A stretch of 42,948 nucleotides of DNA from Bacteroidales bacterium. GTDB taxonomy: Bacteria; Bacteroidota; Bacteroidia; Bacteroidales; UBA932. The notes under the pieces are model-generated. The model saw only the letters and a program-made list of their open reading frames with translations, was not told the origin of the DNA and did no database searches. The stretch spans positions 1 through 42,948 of the forward strand of contig JAFURF010000045.1 of NCBI GenBank assembly GCA_017471965.1, given 5' to 3'. Below are positions 41,070 to 42,948 of this stretch, one piece after another. Made by a program: the position numbers and the translations under genes. Each line of letters begins with the position of its first letter. Positions within the stretch are counted from its first letter, which is position 1.

Positions 41070-41208
41070 ATCGTTATTGTTTTATATTCTTTCAATATTA
41101 TGGCTTGACATCTCCGCCCGGTGTTACGTTCCTGTCTGCAGTAACGGTCGTGTCGGACAAAATCTGCCGTCATGCCGGGCAAAGTCGAGACATCCCCATA
41201 TTAAAAAG

Positions 41209-41216
41209 CAAATTTA
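41209..41216 (-). promoter_or_regulatory. -7 box for the mutL gene group
   Basis: Minus strand TAAATTTG in the gap divergent to ispF. No TTTG at 19-21 bp; only weakly supported. Confidence 0.4.
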
Positions 41217-41228
41217 AGGTTTTTTATT

Positions 41229-41236
41229 TATTTTTG
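41229..41236 (+). promoter_or_regulatory. -7 box of ispF
   Basis: TATTTTTG fits TAnnTTTG, 16 bp before the ispF ATG. The -33 region is A-rich and does not match TTTG. Confidence 0.5.
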
Positions 41237-41252
41237 TGGAAATTATTTCATT

Positions 41253-41747
41253 ATGGATTTAAGAATAGGAAACGGATATGACGTGCATGCGCTGGCACCT
41301 GGTCTTCCCCTGTGGCTCGGAGGCGTGCTGGTAGAGAGCCCGATAGGCTGCATAGCACATTCTGACGGCGACGTGGCGATTCATGCTTTGTGTGACGCTC
41401 TTCTTGGAGCCCTTGCCCTCGGAGACATAGGAAAGCATTTCCCGGACACTTCGGACGAATTTGCCGGAATCGACAGCAAGATTCTCCTGGCCAGAGTCAT
41501 GGAACTGATAGAGGACGAAGGCTGGCATGTGGTCAATGTCGACATCACCATCGCCATGCAGCGTCCGAAACTTGCGTCGTATATCGTGCCGATGCGCGAG
41601 TGCCTGTCTGAGATAATGGAGATTTCCCCTGCCCGTGTGTCGGTCAAGGCCACGACGACGGAGAAACTCGGTTTCGTAGGCCGCGGTGAGGGCTGCGAGG
41701 TCTATGCTGTGGCGCTTCTCGGAAGGAAGTCGGATTATTTTGACTGA
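41253..41747 (+). CDS. ispF: 2-C-methyl-D-erythritol 2,4-cyclodiphosphate synthase
   Basis: The product is 164 residues long, the usual size. It forms the cyclic diphosphate of the MEP isoprenoid pathway, releasing CMP; the active enzyme is a trimer with a divalent metal site between subunits. The ligands are visible: D10 and H12 in GNGYDVHAL, H44 in HSDGDVAIHALCDALLGALALGDIGKHFPD. The C-terminal VSVKATTTEKLGFVGRGEG is the family signature that binds the CDP part. It is divergent from the 101-residue gene. The peptide deformylase gene follows 96 bp downstream and may be co-transcribed. Confidence 0.96.
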   Translation: MDLRIGNGYDVHALAPGLPLWLGGVLVESPIGCIAHSDGDVAIHALCDALLGALALGDIGKHFPDTSDEFAGIDSKILLARVMELIEDEGWHVVNVDITIAMQRPKLASYIVPMRECLSEIMEISPARVSVKATTTEKLGFVGRGEGCEVYAVALLGRKSDYFD

Positions 41748-41843
41748 TGAGGTTGCGAGGAGGACTTGACGCCCAAATCGCTGTATTGCAACATTTAAGC
41801 ACATAAAGACGGGCATTTTTATCTATCTGGAATTATTAATTCA

Positions 41844-42530
41844 ATGACTATCAAACAATCAGGCATAACGATACTTTTGGGGGTCCTTGCATGTTCATCA
41901 TGCGGCAGGGCGCAGAATGGATTTACCGAGGAAGAACTGTCCCTGATCCATGAAGCGGATAGCATCATGCGTGTACTGACCGTCTGTGATCCGGCCGACC
42001 TGGCGGTGCTGCGCGCTCCTTCCATTGATTTTTCCGCTCAAGCGCTGATGTCGGACGAATATGCCGCGCTCTGCTCGCTGATGGTCGCCACCGTGACGCA
42101 CCCGTCGCAGGACGGAGTCGGAATCGCCGGTCCGCAGGTAGGCCTCAACCGCAGGGTCGTCGCCGTCCAGAGATTTGACAAGGAGCCGGTCGCGGGAGGC
42201 GGAGAGCCTGTCGCAGATGGAACATCAGTCCCGGGCGCGGGCGACGGAGGTACTGAAGAAGGAGAGGTAGATTATCCGTTCGAGGTATATCCGAATGTGC
42301 GCATCGTATGGGCCTCAGATTCACTGGCATATGGTCCGGAAGGATGTCTGTCGGTTCCAGGCAGAAGGGGTGATGTGCTCCGATCGCAGGAAATCGTGAT
42401 CGAATATGCCCTTGCGGAAGGCAGGGATGGAATCACCATGGTGCGGGATACGGTCAGAGGCTTCACCGCAGTCATCTTCCAGCACGAAATCGACCACCTG
42501 GACGGGGTGCTCTACATCGACAGACTCTGA
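41844..42530 (+). CDS. Peptide deformylase family protein with lipoprotein-like signal
   Basis: The product is 228 residues long. All three deformylase motifs are present: GVGIAGPQVG (91-100; usual GxGLAAPQ), EGCLS (166-170, metal ligand C168) and HEIDH (H214, E215, H218). Unlike the housekeeping enzyme, it begins with a hydrophobic segment and a possible lipobox (VLAC at 14-17 or CSSC at 17-20), so it may be exported. It also has an insert of about 30 residues rich in Gly, Pro, Glu and Ala (EPVAGGGEPVADG) between motifs 1 and 2. A deformylase outside the cytoplasm would not act on nascent chains, so its substrate is unclear. A housekeeping def gene is probably elsewhere. A mis-assigned start is possible: internal ATGs exist at codons 42 and 69. 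Confidence 0.82.
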   Translation: MTIKQSGITILLGVLACSSCGRAQNGFTEEELSLIHEADSIMRVLTVCDPADLAVLRAPSIDFSAQALMSDEYAALCSLMVATVTHPSQDGVGIAGPQVGLNRRVVAVQRFDKEPVAGGGEPVADGTSVPGAGDGGTEEGEVDYPFEVYPNVRIVWASDSLAYGPEGCLSVPGRRGDVLRSQEIVIEYALAEGRDGITMVRDTVRGFTAVIFQHEIDHLDGVLYIDRL

Positions 42531-42658
42531 TAATTGTCCTCGACAAATAACGGCAAGCGTTCATTAAAAATATCATTAAATTGCAATGAATGAACATTAT
42601 TATCCGCCATTTAAACAAAAAAGGTTATTATATTGCAATAAAAAAATATATTAAAAAA

Positions 42659-42689
42659 TTTGCTTTTTAATAAATAAACCGTACCTTTG
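42659..42689 (+). promoter_or_regulatory. Promoter of the tRNA-Gln/tRNA-Met unit
   Basis: TTTG (42659-42662), a 19-bp spacer, TACCTTTG (42682-42689): a full Bacteroidales promoter 29 bp before the first tRNA. The upstream stretch 42541-42658 is AT-rich, has no gene, and may act as an upstream activating region. Confidence 0.82.
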
Positions 42690-42717
42690 CAATCCCAAAA
42701 TAAAAGGGAAGCCAAAT

Positions 42718-42788
42718 TGAGATATGGTGTAATGGTAGCACTACAGATTCTGGCTCTGTCAGTGAGGGTTCGAGTCCTTCTATCTCAA
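42718..42788 (+). tRNA. tRNA-Gln (anticodon CUG)
   Basis: The acceptor stem TGAGATA (42718-42724) pairs fully with TATCTCA (42781-42787). The anticodon arm is ACAGA-TTCTGGC-TCTGT with anticodon CTG in the loop; the T arm has the TTCGAGT loop with one G-T pair in the stem. Discriminator base A at 42788; CCA is not encoded. Confidence 0.93.
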
Positions 42789-42807
42789 CAAAGTTCTTAA
42801 ACATCAT

Positions 42808-42881
42808 GGCGGGATAGCTCAGCTGGTTAGAGCGCATGATTCATAATCATGAGGTCCGCAGTTCAATCCTGCGTCCCGCTA
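42808..42881 (+). tRNA. tRNA-Met (anticodon CAU)
   Basis: The acceptor stem GGCGGGA (42808-42814) pairs with TCCCGCT (42874-42880) with one terminal G-T pair. The anticodon arm is CATGA-TTCATAA-TCATG with anticodon CAT; T loop TTCAATC. The G-T rather than a mismatched first pair and the lack of three G-C pairs in the anticodon stem indicate the elongator rather than the initiator. Discriminator A; no encoded CCA. It lies 19 bp after tRNA-Gln. Confidence 0.9.
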
Positions 42882-42891
42882 CTTGAAAATC

Positions 42892-42924
42892 AAGCACTTA
42901 CGAAAATTTCGTGAGTGCTTTTTT
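42892..42924 (+). terminator. Terminator after the tRNA pair
   Basis: An 11-bp stem (42892-42902 with 42910-42920, one G-T pair; up to three more A-T pairs inside) is followed by TTTT. It ends the tRNA transcript, 11 bp after the Met tRNA. Confidence 0.87.
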
Positions 42925-42948
42925 CGTTCTTGGGAACACTGAGGGAAC

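Overview
The window reads as a chromosomal segment of a Bacteroidota bacterium, most likely order Bacteroidales. Reasons: two large FimA/Mfa-type lipoprotein fimbria clusters, many N-terminal lipoboxes, AT-rich starts usually without a Shine-Dalgarno sequence, Bacteroidales-type promoters (TTTG, 19-20 bp, TAnnTTTG) ahead of several genes, and typical families (DUF3575, DUF3868, DUF5119, DUF4906, DUF5723). The family or genus cannot be fixed from the sequence alone.

Layout. (1) 10396 down to 1, minus strand: fimbrial operon A. Order: DUF3575 protein, DUF3868/OmpA-like protein, major FimA/Mfa1 fimbrillin, Mfa2/FimB anchor, two further fimbrillin-type subunits, a large tip subunit with a C-terminal Fib_succ_major-type domain, and a tandem paralogue cut by the window edge. 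(2) 10397-10644: a short regulatory gap with a perfect 21-bp inverted repeat (10413-10433 and 10610-10630) around a 176-bp segment. That segment holds one strong promoter, now facing operon A. (3) 10645-23571, plus strand: fimbrial operon B, in two modules with the same opening order. B1 is OmpA/DUF3575 fusion, DUF5119, three fimbrillins and a DUF4906 tip protein. B2 is OmpA/DUF3575 fusion, DUF5119 and two fimbrillins. The first gene of B has an in-frame TGA right after its signal peptide. (4) 23644-24947: a bidirectional terminator, an Rpn-family PD-(D/E)XK nuclease gene with a tetrapeptide-repeat tail, and a 19-bp hairpin. (5) 25014-42530: mostly housekeeping genes (galE, dacB, a DUF5723 barrel with a giant repeat lipoprotein, radA, a Cys-rich lipoprotein, a YfcE-type phosphodiesterase, rsmE, tsaC, an EEP hydrolase, rhomboid protease, mutL, ispF, a lipoprotein-like peptide deformylase). 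(6) 42659-42924: promoter, tRNA-Gln(CUG), tRNA-Met(CAU) and terminator.

Most interesting reading: the inverted repeat with one internal promoter, lying symmetrically between two divergent and different fimbrial operons, looks like an invertible promoter. It would choose between operon A and operon B rather than switch one operon on and off. No recombinase gene lies in the window, so the enzyme would act in trans. The nonsense codon in the first gene of B adds a second layer, with the intact B2 paralogue as a possible substitute.
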